A DNA stretch of 5,439 bases from Neptunomonas sp. (GCA_004195305.1 SDWN01000185.1:1-5439), one strand, 5' to 3'. Counted from the first letter of the stretch, positions 1-5,439 are shown. A program made the numbers and translations. The notes: generated from the letters alone by a model not told the origin.

Positions 1-1
1 G

Positions 2-127
2 GCAGGGCTGTTGCGGAAGCAACTGCTGCCTACACTCCCTCGTTACGATTACATCTACTGTTTCGGCTCCACCGCGACATATCAGCAGGTTGTTGAAAAT
101 CTACCGACGTTGCTGATACGTCGTTAA
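2..127 (+). CDS. Possible 3' end of an unidentified convergent gene (5' end outside window)
   Basis: From the first bases a plus-strand frame stays open for 41 codons to a TAA at 125-127. The visible end reads LPRYDYIYCFGSTATYQQ and then VVENLPTLLIRR. The first 27 or so residues have a natural mix of hydrophobic, aromatic and charged residues, unlike most shadow frames. I do not recognise the family. The last 13-14 codons lie inside the imperfect palindrome at 84-225, so either the gene originally ended there or a repeat supplied the present C-terminus. If real, the gene is transcribed towards the fdh operon. No start or ribosome binding site can be judged because the 5' end is missing. An open stretch this short could also be chance. 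Confidence 0.35.
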   Translation, partial: AGLLRKQLLPTLPRYDYIYCFGSTATYQQVVENLPTLLIRR

Positions 128-225
128 AAACGACTTCAAAATGCTCATTTATACCTATAAACTGCGCTTTTTCGGTCGTTTTTGCCTAGTTTCGGCGGCC
201 TCGCCAACGCTTTCAACAGCCGGCT
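84..225. repeat. 142-bp imperfect palindrome (possible intergenic repeat or MITE-like element)
   Basis: The outer arms are 15 bases long (84-98 and 211-225) and pair at 14 positions, counting one G-T wobble at 90/219. The only mismatch is 87/222. Further in, AAAAACGAC (127-135) is complementary to GTCGTTTTT (175-183), and the apex is TTTATA-CC-TATAAA (148-161). The parts between are only partly complementary. A smaller hairpin, GTCGTT-AAA-AACGAC (121-135), competes with the long fold. There is no room for a transposase. The layout suits a non-autonomous inverted-repeat element or a dispersed intergenic palindrome, and the outer motif TTTCAACAGCC resembles motifs I associate with intergenic repeats in gammaproteobacteria. 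That last point is recollection, not a search result. A bidirectional terminator for the left-hand gene is an alternative. Confidence 0.5.
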
Positions 226-226
226 A

Positions 227-611
227 GATGACTCAACAGCTGGTAAGCGGGTGCGTGCCATTGCTGTTCAATGCAGTCATCGACCCTATCGCCGCAGGTA
301 TTCTGTCTCCCGGTCAGGCGTCGGCCAATTATGCGGGCATCAGTTCGGTCTTCCCCTCGCTACGACCGGTCAAGTCCGACGCCTAGCGATCTTATTAACC
401 CGGGTTAATAGGAGACGCAAGGATGCGTCATCATGGGTCTAAGCCCCATGCGAGCCCCAGAAAATCAAGCAGTTCCACGCAACTGCGGCAGATTTTCAGG
501 GCGATGGACAGAATAGGTATGGAACCAATTTGTCCATCAGGAAATAGTGGCTATCGTTGGTCAGCGCTACTCGCGGACAGGGTGAGGGGTTATCGTCCCT
601 ACCCTATCCGC
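227..611 (+). ncRNA. Candidate structured RNA: run of consecutive stem-loops
   Basis: Seven further stem-loops and one perfect palindrome follow one another with short linkers. (a) 227-233/275-281, with inner 235-244 pairing 257-260 and 263-268. (b) 316-324/376-384, nine perfect pairs, with inner 346-350/364-368 and an outer ATCGC/GCGAT (288-292/386-390). (c) The palindrome at 393-410. (d) 414-419/424-429, six pairs with loop AGGA. (e) 432-437/445-450. (f) 456-458, 460-466 and 469-474 pairing 481-486, 491-497 and 499-501. (g) 503-510/531-538, eight perfect pairs plus inner pairs. (h) 546-551/566-571. (i) 573-577, 579-583 and 585-589 pairing 596-611. Three pairs (244/257, 549/568, 589/596) are G-U only in a plus-strand transcript, and one (578/606) is G-U only in a minus-strand transcript, so plus is favoured weakly. 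No conserved core of RNase P RNA, tmRNA, group II intron domain V or a familiar riboswitch was seen. No T-run ends it. It could instead be a DNA-level structure or the 3' untranslated region of the fdh mRNA. Confidence 0.35.
393..410. promoter_or_regulatory. Perfect 18-bp palindrome (possible operator)
   Basis: TATTAACCCGGGTTAATA reads the same on both strands with no mismatch. An uninterrupted dyad of this length is typical of a binding site for a dimeric regulator, but here it sits inside a run of other inverted repeats and could simply be one more stem (seven pairs closing a CCGG loop). It is followed directly by GGAG (411-414) and an ATG at 423, so it could control expression to its right. 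No identifiable gene lies there. Confidence 0.4.
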
Positions 612-637
612 CCGCACCGTATTAAATCTAGATCAGG

Positions 638-679
638 CAAAACCTCGCCCTGCAAAACCTCGCCCTTCAAAACTTAGCC
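638..679. repeat. 15-bp tandem repeat, about 2.8 copies
   Basis: CAAAACCTCGCCCTG (638-652) is followed immediately by the same unit with one change at the last base (653-667), then by a degenerate third copy, CAAAACTTAGCC (668-679). The array lies about 30 bases beyond the fdhC stop codon and next to the stem-loop tract. The near identity of the first two units points to recent slippage duplication. A protein-binding iteron role is conceivable but nothing else supports it. Confidence 0.6.
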
Positions 680-708
680 AGGCGGCCTTAGCCTCGTAGA
701 ACACACCG

Positions 709-1704
709 CTACTGTTTGTCCTTTACGTCGTCATACCAGAAATCGTGATGCTGTTGCGCCCAGACTTCGTCGACCCGACCGCTGAGCATCCCTTCCAGCG
801 CACCTTCAGTCCCCAACGTGCCGATATACGCGTGAGCCAGGGCACCACAGATCAGTACCAGCGCTGAGATAGCATGGATGATATTGGCGTCCTGCAAGGT
901 GTCGCGGAGTCCGATCACGGCTGGAAAGTCCAACACGAGACCCGACAACACCAGCGCTACGCCACCCACCAACAACAGCCAGAACCACAGTTTTTCACCC
1001 CCGTTCATGTACCCGGCATGCGGATGCTTACCCTTAATCATGCCGCCACCCTGAACAAACCACAGGATGTCGGTCACGCTGGGAATATTGTTTAGGAACC
1101 ACTTGAGCAGCATCAGCGTCAGCGCGAACGCAAACAGGATCCCCAAGTAGTTATGCGCTGACTTGGCCAGCTGCAAATAGCTGCTAAAACCGGATTTCCC
1201 CAGTAGTTCGGGCAAAAAATAGCGACCATAGAGAAGACTCAAACCGGTCAGTGCCAGGATGATAAACAGCCCCGCAACGAGCCAGTGCAGATAGCGATCA
1301 AACTTCCGCCAGCGCTCGATGGTTCGACCGCTGCGAGGTTGATCGAGCTTATTCGATCCCAGCAGCAGATAGGTCGCCAGCAGCACCACGACGGTGCCTA
1401 ACAGCGCCCATTTGCCGTAGGGCTGAACCTTATCATTGCGCAGCTGGCGCCACTCCTGGCCACTGCGATTAATCAGCACCCCCGCTTCAGACGAGCGGTT
1501 GGTCGAATAGCCGGAGCTACCCTGAGTCACCTGGCGCCAATAGTCGGCACCCTGGGAGCCCTTGATGCTCGCTTCAGCAACCGTACTCGCCTCCGCGATG
1601 CCGCTCCACGCCAATAACAGCCACCCGAATAACAGCAGCGCCAGCAGGCCGCCGGGCGAGCAACGTTCAGCAATTGAGCCCTTTAATTGAAGCCTTTGAT
1701 TCAT
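709..1704 (-). CDS. fdhC: Formate dehydrogenase gamma subunit, cytochrome b (membrane anchor)
   Basis: This subunit anchors the complex in the inner membrane and passes electrons from FdhB through b hemes to quinone. With the start chosen here it has 331 residues. Residues 18-40 form a hydrophobic signal-like segment ending near AEAS. A periplasmic stretch follows, with GVLINRSGQEWRQLRN (75-90), which resembles the N-terminal region of FDH3-type gamma subunits. Membrane segments lie at about 98-116, 140-160, 184-204, 238-258 and 275-296. His140, His184, His277 and His291 lie in or at the edge of these segments and are the candidate heme ligands. I prefer the ATG at 1702-1704, because AGGTG (1711-1715) sits six bases before it as a Shine-Dalgarno sequence. 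The GTG three codons upstream overlaps that AGGTG and lacks a good site of its own. The gene is last in the fdh operon, 88 bases after fdhB, and ends with TAG at 709-711. Confidence 0.93.
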   Translation of the reverse strand: MNQRLQLKGSIAERCSPGGLLALLLFGWLLLAWSGIAEASTVAEASIKGSQGADYWRQVTQGSSGYSTNRSSEAGVLINRSGQEWRQLRNDKVQPYGKWALLGTVVVLLATYLLLGSNKLDQPRSGRTIERWRKFDRYLHWLVAGLFIILALTGLSLLYGRYFLPELLGKSGFSSYLQLAKSAHNYLGILFAFALTLMLLKWFLNNIPSVTDILWFVQGGGMIKGKHPHAGYMNGGEKLWFWLLLVGGVALVLSGLVLDFPAVIGLRDTLQDANIIHAISALVLICGALAHAYIGTLGTEGALEGMLSGRVDEVWAQQHHDFWYDDVKDKQ

Positions 1705-1710
1705 CTGTAA

Positions 1711-1715
1711 CACCT
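1711..1715 (-). promoter_or_regulatory. Ribosome binding site deciding the fdhC start
   Basis: AGGTG on the minus strand lies six bases before the ATG at 1702-1704. It overlaps the alternative GTG start at 1711-1713, which argues that the GTG is part of the Shine-Dalgarno sequence and not the initiation codon. Confidence 0.65.
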
Positions 1716-1748
1716 ATACAATCCGCCCCACTTTATTCGCAAGCGCCA

Positions 1749-1774
1749 GCAGGCCAGGCTAAAGCCCCGCCTGC
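1749..1774 (-). other. Stem-loop in the fdhB-fdhC gap
   Basis: On the minus strand GCAGGC pairs with GCCTGC (outer six pairs), and inside that GGC-TTTA-GCC closes a four-base loop. Two non-canonical positions separate the two helices. No T-run follows, so it does not look like an intrinsic terminator. A structure between fdhB and fdhC could set mRNA processing or stability and so the ratio of the membrane subunit to the others; that role is inference. Confidence 0.5.
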
Positions 1775-1792
1775 ACGCACGAACCGATTCAG

Positions 1793-2392
1793 CTAGGGTT
1801 TATTACCCGCTGCGTTATAAGCCAGGTTCTGCCCCCAGGCACCCGCATTTGAGCCGCGGGCGATGACCCGTTCACGGTAGATGTCCGACACCTCGCTGGC
1901 ATCTCCTGCCAGCAACGCCTTGGTTGAGCACATCTCGGCGCACATCGGCAGTTTACCTTCGGCGATCCGGTTGCGACCGTACTTGGCCCGCTCGGCATCG
2001 GAGTGATCCTCTTCAGGACCACCGGCGCAGAAGGTGCATTTGTCCATCTTGCCCCGATCCCCAAACGCGCCCTCCTGTGGGAACTGCGGCGCACCGAACG
2101 GACAAGCAAACAAGCAATAGCCACAACCGATGCACGCATCCTTATCGTGCAGTACGATCCCCTGGTCGGTCTGATACAGACAATCCACCGGGCACACCGC
2201 CATACAGGGCGCATCGGTGCAATGCATACAGGCGACCGACAAACTGACTTCGTTAGGTTCACCATCGTTAATCGTTACCACGCGGCGGCGGTGAATACCC
2301 CACTCCACCTCGTGCTCGTTTTTACAGGCTGTGACGCAACCGTTACATTCAATGCAGCGTTCCGAGTCACAGAGAAATTTCATTCGTGCCAT
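1793..2392 (-). CDS. fdhB: Formate dehydrogenase (FDH3-type) beta subunit, four [4Fe-4S] ferredoxin protein
   Basis: FdhB is the electron wire between catalytic FdhA and cytochrome b FdhC. It has 199 residues and sixteen cysteines in the four groups typical of this family: 13/16/19/23, 55/58/63/67, 87/90/93/97 and 119/122/151/155. These would bind four [4Fe-4S] clusters. The family is that of DmsB, NrfC and FdnH-like subunits. Unlike E. coli FdnH it has no C-terminal membrane helix, which fits the shorter FDH3-type beta subunits. It has no signal peptide of its own, so export presumably depends on pairing with Tat-signal-bearing FdhA. The ATG follows GAGGA (2401-2405) by eight bases, and that GAGGA directly abuts the fdhA stop codon. 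The gap to fdhA is only 13 bases, so the two genes are almost certainly co-transcribed. It ends with TAG at 1793-1795. Confidence 0.95.
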   Translation of the reverse strand: MARMKFLCDSERCIECNGCVTACKNEHEVEWGIHRRRVVTINDGEPNEVSLSVACMHCTDAPCMAVCPVDCLYQTDQGIVLHDKDACIGCGYCLFACPFGAPQFPQEGAFGDRGKMDKCTFCAGGPEEDHSDAERAKYGRNRIAEGKLPMCAEMCSTKALLAGDASEVSDIYRERVIARGSNAGAWGQNLAYNAAGNKP

Positions 2393-2400
2393 TTTGCTGT

Positions 2401-2405
2401 TCCTC
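2401..2405 (-). promoter_or_regulatory. Ribosome binding site of fdhB
   Basis: GAGGA on the minus strand lies eight bases before the fdhB ATG and starts at the base after the fdhA TAA. This arrangement suits translational coupling of the alpha and beta subunits. Confidence 0.7.
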
Positions 2406-5282
2406 TTAAGCTACGCTGATTTTGCACATGGAGACTTTACTTTCCTGCATCTGGGTCACCGAGTCGTATCCATAGGTCATCGCCGTGTTGGCAGATTCAC
2501 CCGATACATAGGGCGCGGACCCTTGCGGATACTTAGCACGCAGATCCTTACCCTGGTACTCTCCGGCAAAGTGGAATGGCAGGAAGGCCACACCCGCCTG
2601 CACCCGATGGGTAAGCAGCGCCTTGACCTTGATCTTCGCTCCCTCCGGGGTATGCACCCAGACATCGCCGCCATCACGAACACCGTTGTTATTGGCATCG
2701 ACCGGATTAAGCTCAACGAACATCTCCTGCTGCAATTCAGCCAACCAGGGATTGGAGCGCGTCTCCTCACCGGCGCCCTCATACTCCACCAGACGACCGG
2801 AGGTCAAAATAATGGGGTATTCCTTAGAGAAATCCTGTTTCTGAATCGATTCATACTGCGTCGGTAAGCGGTAGTGCGACTTGCGATCAGCCCAGGTGGG
2901 ATAGTCGGCCACCAAGTCACGTCGGGTTGTATAGAGCGGTTCACGATGCAGGGGAACCCGGTCAGGGAAAGTCCAGACCACGGTCCGCGCTTTGGCGTTA
3001 CCGAAGGGTGCACAACCGTGCTTGATCGCTACCCGCTGAATACCGCCAGAGAGGTCAGTCTTCCAGTTTTTACCCTCGGCGGCGGCCTGCTCTGCAGCGC
3101 TCAGGTCGTTCCACCACCCCAGTTTTTTCAGCAGCTTATCGCTGAACTCCGGGTGCCCGTCTTTGAGTTCATTACCCTTGGGGAAAGAACCTTCAGCCAG
3201 CAGGTTTTCACCTTCAAACTCCACCCCGAAGCGAGCCCGGAAGTTCAGCCCCCCTTTGGCCACGGTCTTACTGGTGTCATAGAGGATATGGGTTCCCGGA
3301 TGTTTCATCTCCGGCGTACCCCAGCAAGGCCAGGGCAGACCGTAGGTCTCGCCATGTGCGGGGCCGCCTTCGGCTTCCAGGCTGGTGTAGTCGAAGGTGT
3401 GCCAGTTCTTTTGGTGCTGCTTTAACCGCTCCGGGCTTTGCCCGGTATAGCCAATGGTCCACATGCCCCTGTTAAACTCACGGGTGATATCTTCGATCAG
3501 CGGCTCGTCAGCGGTCACCTTGATGTTCTTGCACAGCTGCTGCTCGAAGCCGAGCTTCTTGGCGAACTTGTACATAATGGTGTGATCGGGCAGCGCATCA
3601 AACAGCGGCTCGATCACCTTATCGCGCCACTGCAGCGAACGGTTGGAAGCAGTGACGGACCCGTATGTCTCAAACTGGGTCGTGGCGGGCAGCAGATACA
3701 TGCCATCCTGACGATCCGGTAGCACGGCTGTTGCGGTCGGATAGGGATCGATCACCACGATCATATCCAGCTTCTCCATCGCCTTCTTCTGATCAGGCCC
3801 CCGGGTTTGCGAGTTCGGCGCATGCCCCCAGAACACCATCGCACGGATGTTATCGTTCTGCGCCACGTTGGTCTTGTCTTCGAGCACGCCATCGACCCAG
3901 CGCGACACCGGTATGCCTTTGGTATTCATTGGCTTGACCGGTTTGCCTTTGGACGCTTCGTAGCTACCCTGATCGAAGCGCGACTCGATCCAGTTGTAAT
4001 CCAGATCCCAGACCCGACTCCAGTGTTTCCAGGCGCCACCCGACAGGCCGTAATAACCGGGCAAAGTGTGCGACAACACACCGAAGTCGGTCGCGCCCTG
4101 GACGTTATCGTGACCACGGAAGATGTTAGCACCGCCGCCGCTGACGCCTATATTGCCCAGTGCCAGCATCAGGATGCAGTAAGCGCGGGTGTTGTTGTTT
4201 CCGGTGGTGTGCTGGGTGCCGCCCATACACCAGACAACGGTGCCAGGTCTGTTGGTCGCCAGGGTCTTGGCTGCGGTATGCAGCTGCTCTTCAGATAGAC
4301 CGGTAACCCGCTCAACCTCGGCAGGGTTCCACTTTTTAACCTCCTCGCGCACCTCATCAAGACCAAACACGCGCTGCTCGATGTACTGCTTGTCTTCCCA
4401 GCCGTTCTCGAACACATGCCACAACAGGCCCCAGATCATCGCCACGTCGGAACCCGGACGCAGCGGCAGGTGCTGATCACCCTTGGCGGCGGTACGGGTG
4501 AACCGAGGATCAGCGACAATCAGCTTGGCTTTGTTGCGCTCCTTGGCATACAAAATGTGCTGCATCGCCAGCGGGTGCGCTTCTGCCGGGTTGGAGCCGA
4601 TCAGGATCATCGACTTGGCATTGTGCATATCGTTAAAGCTATTGGTCATCGCACCATAGCCCCAAGTGTTAGCAACACCTGCGACCGTGGTGGAGTGACA
4701 GATTCGCGCCTGGTGATCGACGTTATTGGTACCCCAGAGCGCGGCAAACTTACGGAACAGATAAGCCTGCTCATTGTTGTGTTTGGCCGATCCCAGCCAG
4801 TAAACCGAATCAGGACCGGACTCCTGGCGAATCTTCAGCATGCCGTCGCCGATCTCGTTGATGGCAGTATCCCATGACATCTTCTGCCACTTGCCACCGA
4901 CCAGTTTCATCGGGTACTTGAGGCGGCGCTCGCCGTGCCCATGCTCGCGCAACGCGGCCCCTTTAGCACAATGGCCACCCCGGTTAAACGGGTGATCGAA
5001 CGCGGGCTCCTGGCCGGTCCAGACACCGTTCTCGACTTCGGCATAAACACCGCAACCGACCGAGCAATGGGTGCAGATGGTGCGTTTCACTTCGGCACTT
5101 CCGCCGCCAGTCGGTGCATTCTTAGCCTGAGCTTTACGCATCATCGGTGGCGCCAGCAGCGTAGCCGCAGCCACGCCTCCGGCGGCGATGCCACTGTGGC
5201 CCAAAAAGCTACGCCGGCTCAGGCCGGTCTGGCTCTGCTCCAGGGTGCGTTGGGTCGCGGTTTGTTTGGGAGTCAATCTCAT
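2406..5282 (-). CDS. fdhA: Formate dehydrogenase catalytic alpha subunit (Mo/W bis-MGD, Tat-exported, Cys type)
   Basis: FdhA oxidises formate to CO2 on the periplasmic side of the membrane. It has 958 residues. The N-terminus carries a Tat signal (SRRSFLG, residues 22-28, then a hydrophobic stretch at 31-46 and an AQA-type end near 53). Cys70, Cys73, Cys77 and Cys105 form the proximal [4Fe-4S] site, with Lys107 just after it. The active-site segment ARICHSTTVAG (192-202) puts Cys195 where selenoenzymes such as FdnG have selenocysteine, flanked by the conserved Arg193 and His196. Cofactor-binding stretches include GNIGVSGGGANIFRGHDNVQ (376-395). From about residue 820 the molybdopterin-dinucleotide-binding C-terminal domain runs to the end. 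The length fits FDH3-type alpha subunits. GAGGA (5289-5293) precedes the ATG by six bases. The gene is full length, ends with TAA, and is followed by fdhB after 13 bases. Confidence 0.97.
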   Translation of the reverse strand: MRLTPKQTATQRTLEQSQTGLSRRSFLGHSGIAAGGVAAATLLAPPMMRKAQAKNAPTGGGSAEVKRTICTHCSVGCGVYAEVENGVWTGQEPAFDHPFNRGGHCAKGAALREHGHGERRLKYPMKLVGGKWQKMSWDTAINEIGDGMLKIRQESGPDSVYWLGSAKHNNEQAYLFRKFAALWGTNNVDHQARICHSTTVAGVANTWGYGAMTNSFNDMHNAKSMILIGSNPAEAHPLAMQHILYAKERNKAKLIVADPRFTRTAAKGDQHLPLRPGSDVAMIWGLLWHVFENGWEDKQYIEQRVFGLDEVREEVKKWNPAEVERVTGLSEEQLHTAAKTLATNRPGTVVWCMGGTQHTTGNNNTRAYCILMLALGNIGVSGGGANIFRGHDNVQGATDFGVLSHTLPGYYGLSGGAWKHWSRVWDLDYNWIESRFDQGSYEASKGKPVKPMNTKGIPVSRWVDGVLEDKTNVAQNDNIRAMVFWGHAPNSQTRGPDQKKAMEKLDMIVVIDPYPTATAVLPDRQDGMYLLPATTQFETYGSVTASNRSLQWRDKVIEPLFDALPDHTIMYKFAKKLGFEQQLCKNIKVTADEPLIEDITREFNRGMWTIGYTGQSPERLKQHQKNWHTFDYTSLEAEGGPAHGETYGLPWPCWGTPEMKHPGTHILYDTSKTVAKGGLNFRARFGVEFEGENLLAEGSFPKGNELKDGHPEFSDKLLKKLGWWNDLSAAEQAAAEGKNWKTDLSGGIQRVAIKHGCAPFGNAKARTVVWTFPDRVPLHREPLYTTRRDLVADYPTWADRKSHYRLPTQYESIQKQDFSKEYPIILTSGRLVEYEGAGEETRSNPWLAELQQEMFVELNPVDANNNGVRDGGDVWVHTPEGAKIKVKALLTHRVQAGVAFLPFHFAGEYQGKDLRAKYPQGSAPYVSGESANTAMTYGYDSVTQMQESKVSMCKISVA

Positions 5283-5288
5283 GGTTTG

Positions 5289-5293
5289 TCCTC
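5289..5293 (-). promoter_or_regulatory. Ribosome binding site of fdhA
   Basis: GAGGA on the minus strand lies six bases before the ATG at 5280-5282. It supports this start, which also places a complete Tat signal at the N-terminus. Confidence 0.7.
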
Positions 5294-5337
5294 ACCTACT
5301 CCGTAATTTTATTTTTGTCGTTCAGTTCGATATGTCT

Positions 5338-5380
5338 CATAGCGAAGATAAGCGCGTCAGGGCGTGCTTAGATCGCTATG
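5338..5380 (-). other. Stem-loop between the FdhX-like gene and fdhA
   Basis: CATAGCGA (5338-5345) and TCGCTATG (5373-5380) are perfectly complementary over eight bases. Inside them TAAGC (5349-5353) pairs with GCTTA (5366-5370), and two further C-G pairs close a six-base loop. The structure begins two bases after the upstream stop codon and leaves about 45 A/T-rich bases before the fdhA ribosome binding site. No T-run follows on the minus strand, so it is not a standard terminator. It may act as an mRNA processing or stabilising element between the two genes. Confidence 0.55.
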
Positions 5381-5382
5381 CG

Positions 5383-5439
5383 CTAGATACGGGTACTGGC
5401 GTAGTACGCCCGCACATGATCGGTTTCGCGGTAGCCCTG
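5383..5439 (-). CDS. FdhX-like small Tat-signal protein of formate dehydrogenase operons, C-terminal 18 residues only
   Basis: Reading in from the right edge on the minus strand, the last codons give QGYRETDHVRAYYASTRI followed by TAG at 5383-5385. This matches the pattern of the C-terminus of the short (about 65-70 residue) twin-arginine proteins found just upstream of FDH3-type alpha subunits, where a GY-x-x-T-x-H-[IV]-x-x-YY-x-[ST]-[AT]-R-[FIL] ending is usual. Such proteins are called FdhX in some species and are thought to assist enzyme maturation; their biochemical role is not settled. The Tat motif itself lies outside the window. The 100-base spacing to fdhA and the shared strand suggest a common operon. 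Identification rests on the short tail plus gene position. Confidence 0.75.
   Translation of the reverse strand, partial: QGYRETDHVRAYYASTRI

Noticed and set aside
228..386. 52-codon plus-strand frame starting MTQQLVSGCVPLLFNAVIDP
   Set aside because: It reads fairly like protein, but it follows an in-frame TAG directly, has no Shine-Dalgarno sequence, and coincides with strong stem-loops (227-281, 316-384) that better explain the sequence.
182..442. 86-codon plus-strand frame with a TTG start
   Set aside because: Arg-rich, without a ribosome binding site, and starts inside the palindromic element. Probably chance.
288..571. Integron attC sites
   Set aside because: No GTTRRRY/RYYYAAC core pair flanks the hairpins, and no cassette gene or integrase is seen.
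411..611. Retron msr-msd, group II intron or riboswitch
   Set aside because: No reverse transcriptase, no domain V-like sequence and no conserved riboswitch core was found; GACGCAAGG at 414-422 only superficially resembles part of a cyclic-di-GMP aptamer.
423..677. 84-codon plus-strand frame after GGAG
   Set aside because: The spacing of GGAG is good, but the protein is rich in Ser, Arg and Pro, has no recognisable domain, runs through four hairpins and ends in the tandem repeat.
638..679. CRISPR array
   Set aside because: The repeat units are 15 bp and directly adjacent, with no spacers.
1789..2265. Minus-strand 158-codon frame overlapping fdhB
   Set aside because: A shifted-frame shadow of fdhB; it is Arg/Cys-rich with no domain, while the fdhB frame has all sixteen cluster cysteines.
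2331..5306. Several plus-strand frames of 73-183 codons opposite fdhA
   Set aside because: They are antisense shadows of a complete, well-conserved fdhA. None has a recognisable motif or a supporting ribosome binding site.

Overview
The window is dominated by the minus-strand operon of a periplasm-facing, membrane-bound, molybdenum- or tungsten-dependent formate dehydrogenase of the FDH3 type. Reading along the minus strand (right to left), it holds the last 18 codons of a small FdhX-like protein (5383-5439), then the catalytic subunit fdhA (2406-5282), the four-cluster iron-sulfur subunit fdhB (1793-2392) and the cytochrome b subunit fdhC (709-1704). All three complete genes are full length with no frameshift, and all are on one strand. 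Shine-Dalgarno sequences are readable before each. The gene set, the Tat signal on FdhA, a moderately high GC content and the protein style suggest a gammaproteobacterium, perhaps a marine one. That placement is an impression from the proteins, not a measurement.

The genes work as one respiratory complex. FdhA is exported folded by the Tat pathway, probably together with FdhB, and oxidises formate to CO2 at a Mo/W bis-MGD site. That site has Cys where selenoenzymes have selenocysteine. Electrons pass through the [4Fe-4S] cluster of FdhA and the four of FdhB to the b hemes of membrane-embedded FdhC, and then to quinone. The small FdhX-like protein upstream belongs to a family that usually precedes fdhA and is thought to help maturation. 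Two intercistronic gaps (fdhX-fdhA and fdhB-fdhC) carry clear stem-loops without T-runs.

The left 708 bases hold no convincing complete gene. At the extreme left an open frame running in from outside (2-127, plus strand) may be the 3' end of a convergent gene. It runs into a 142-bp imperfect palindrome (84-225). From 227 to 611 the DNA is an almost unbroken series of stem-loops, including a perfect 18-bp palindrome at 393-410. More of the discriminating G-U pairs favour transcription of the plus strand than of the minus strand. A 15-bp tandem repeat (638-679) lies next to the end of fdhC. I could not match this structured tract to an RNA family I know. It is the part of the window most worth following up. 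No convincing intrinsic terminator was found for the fdh operon inside the window.
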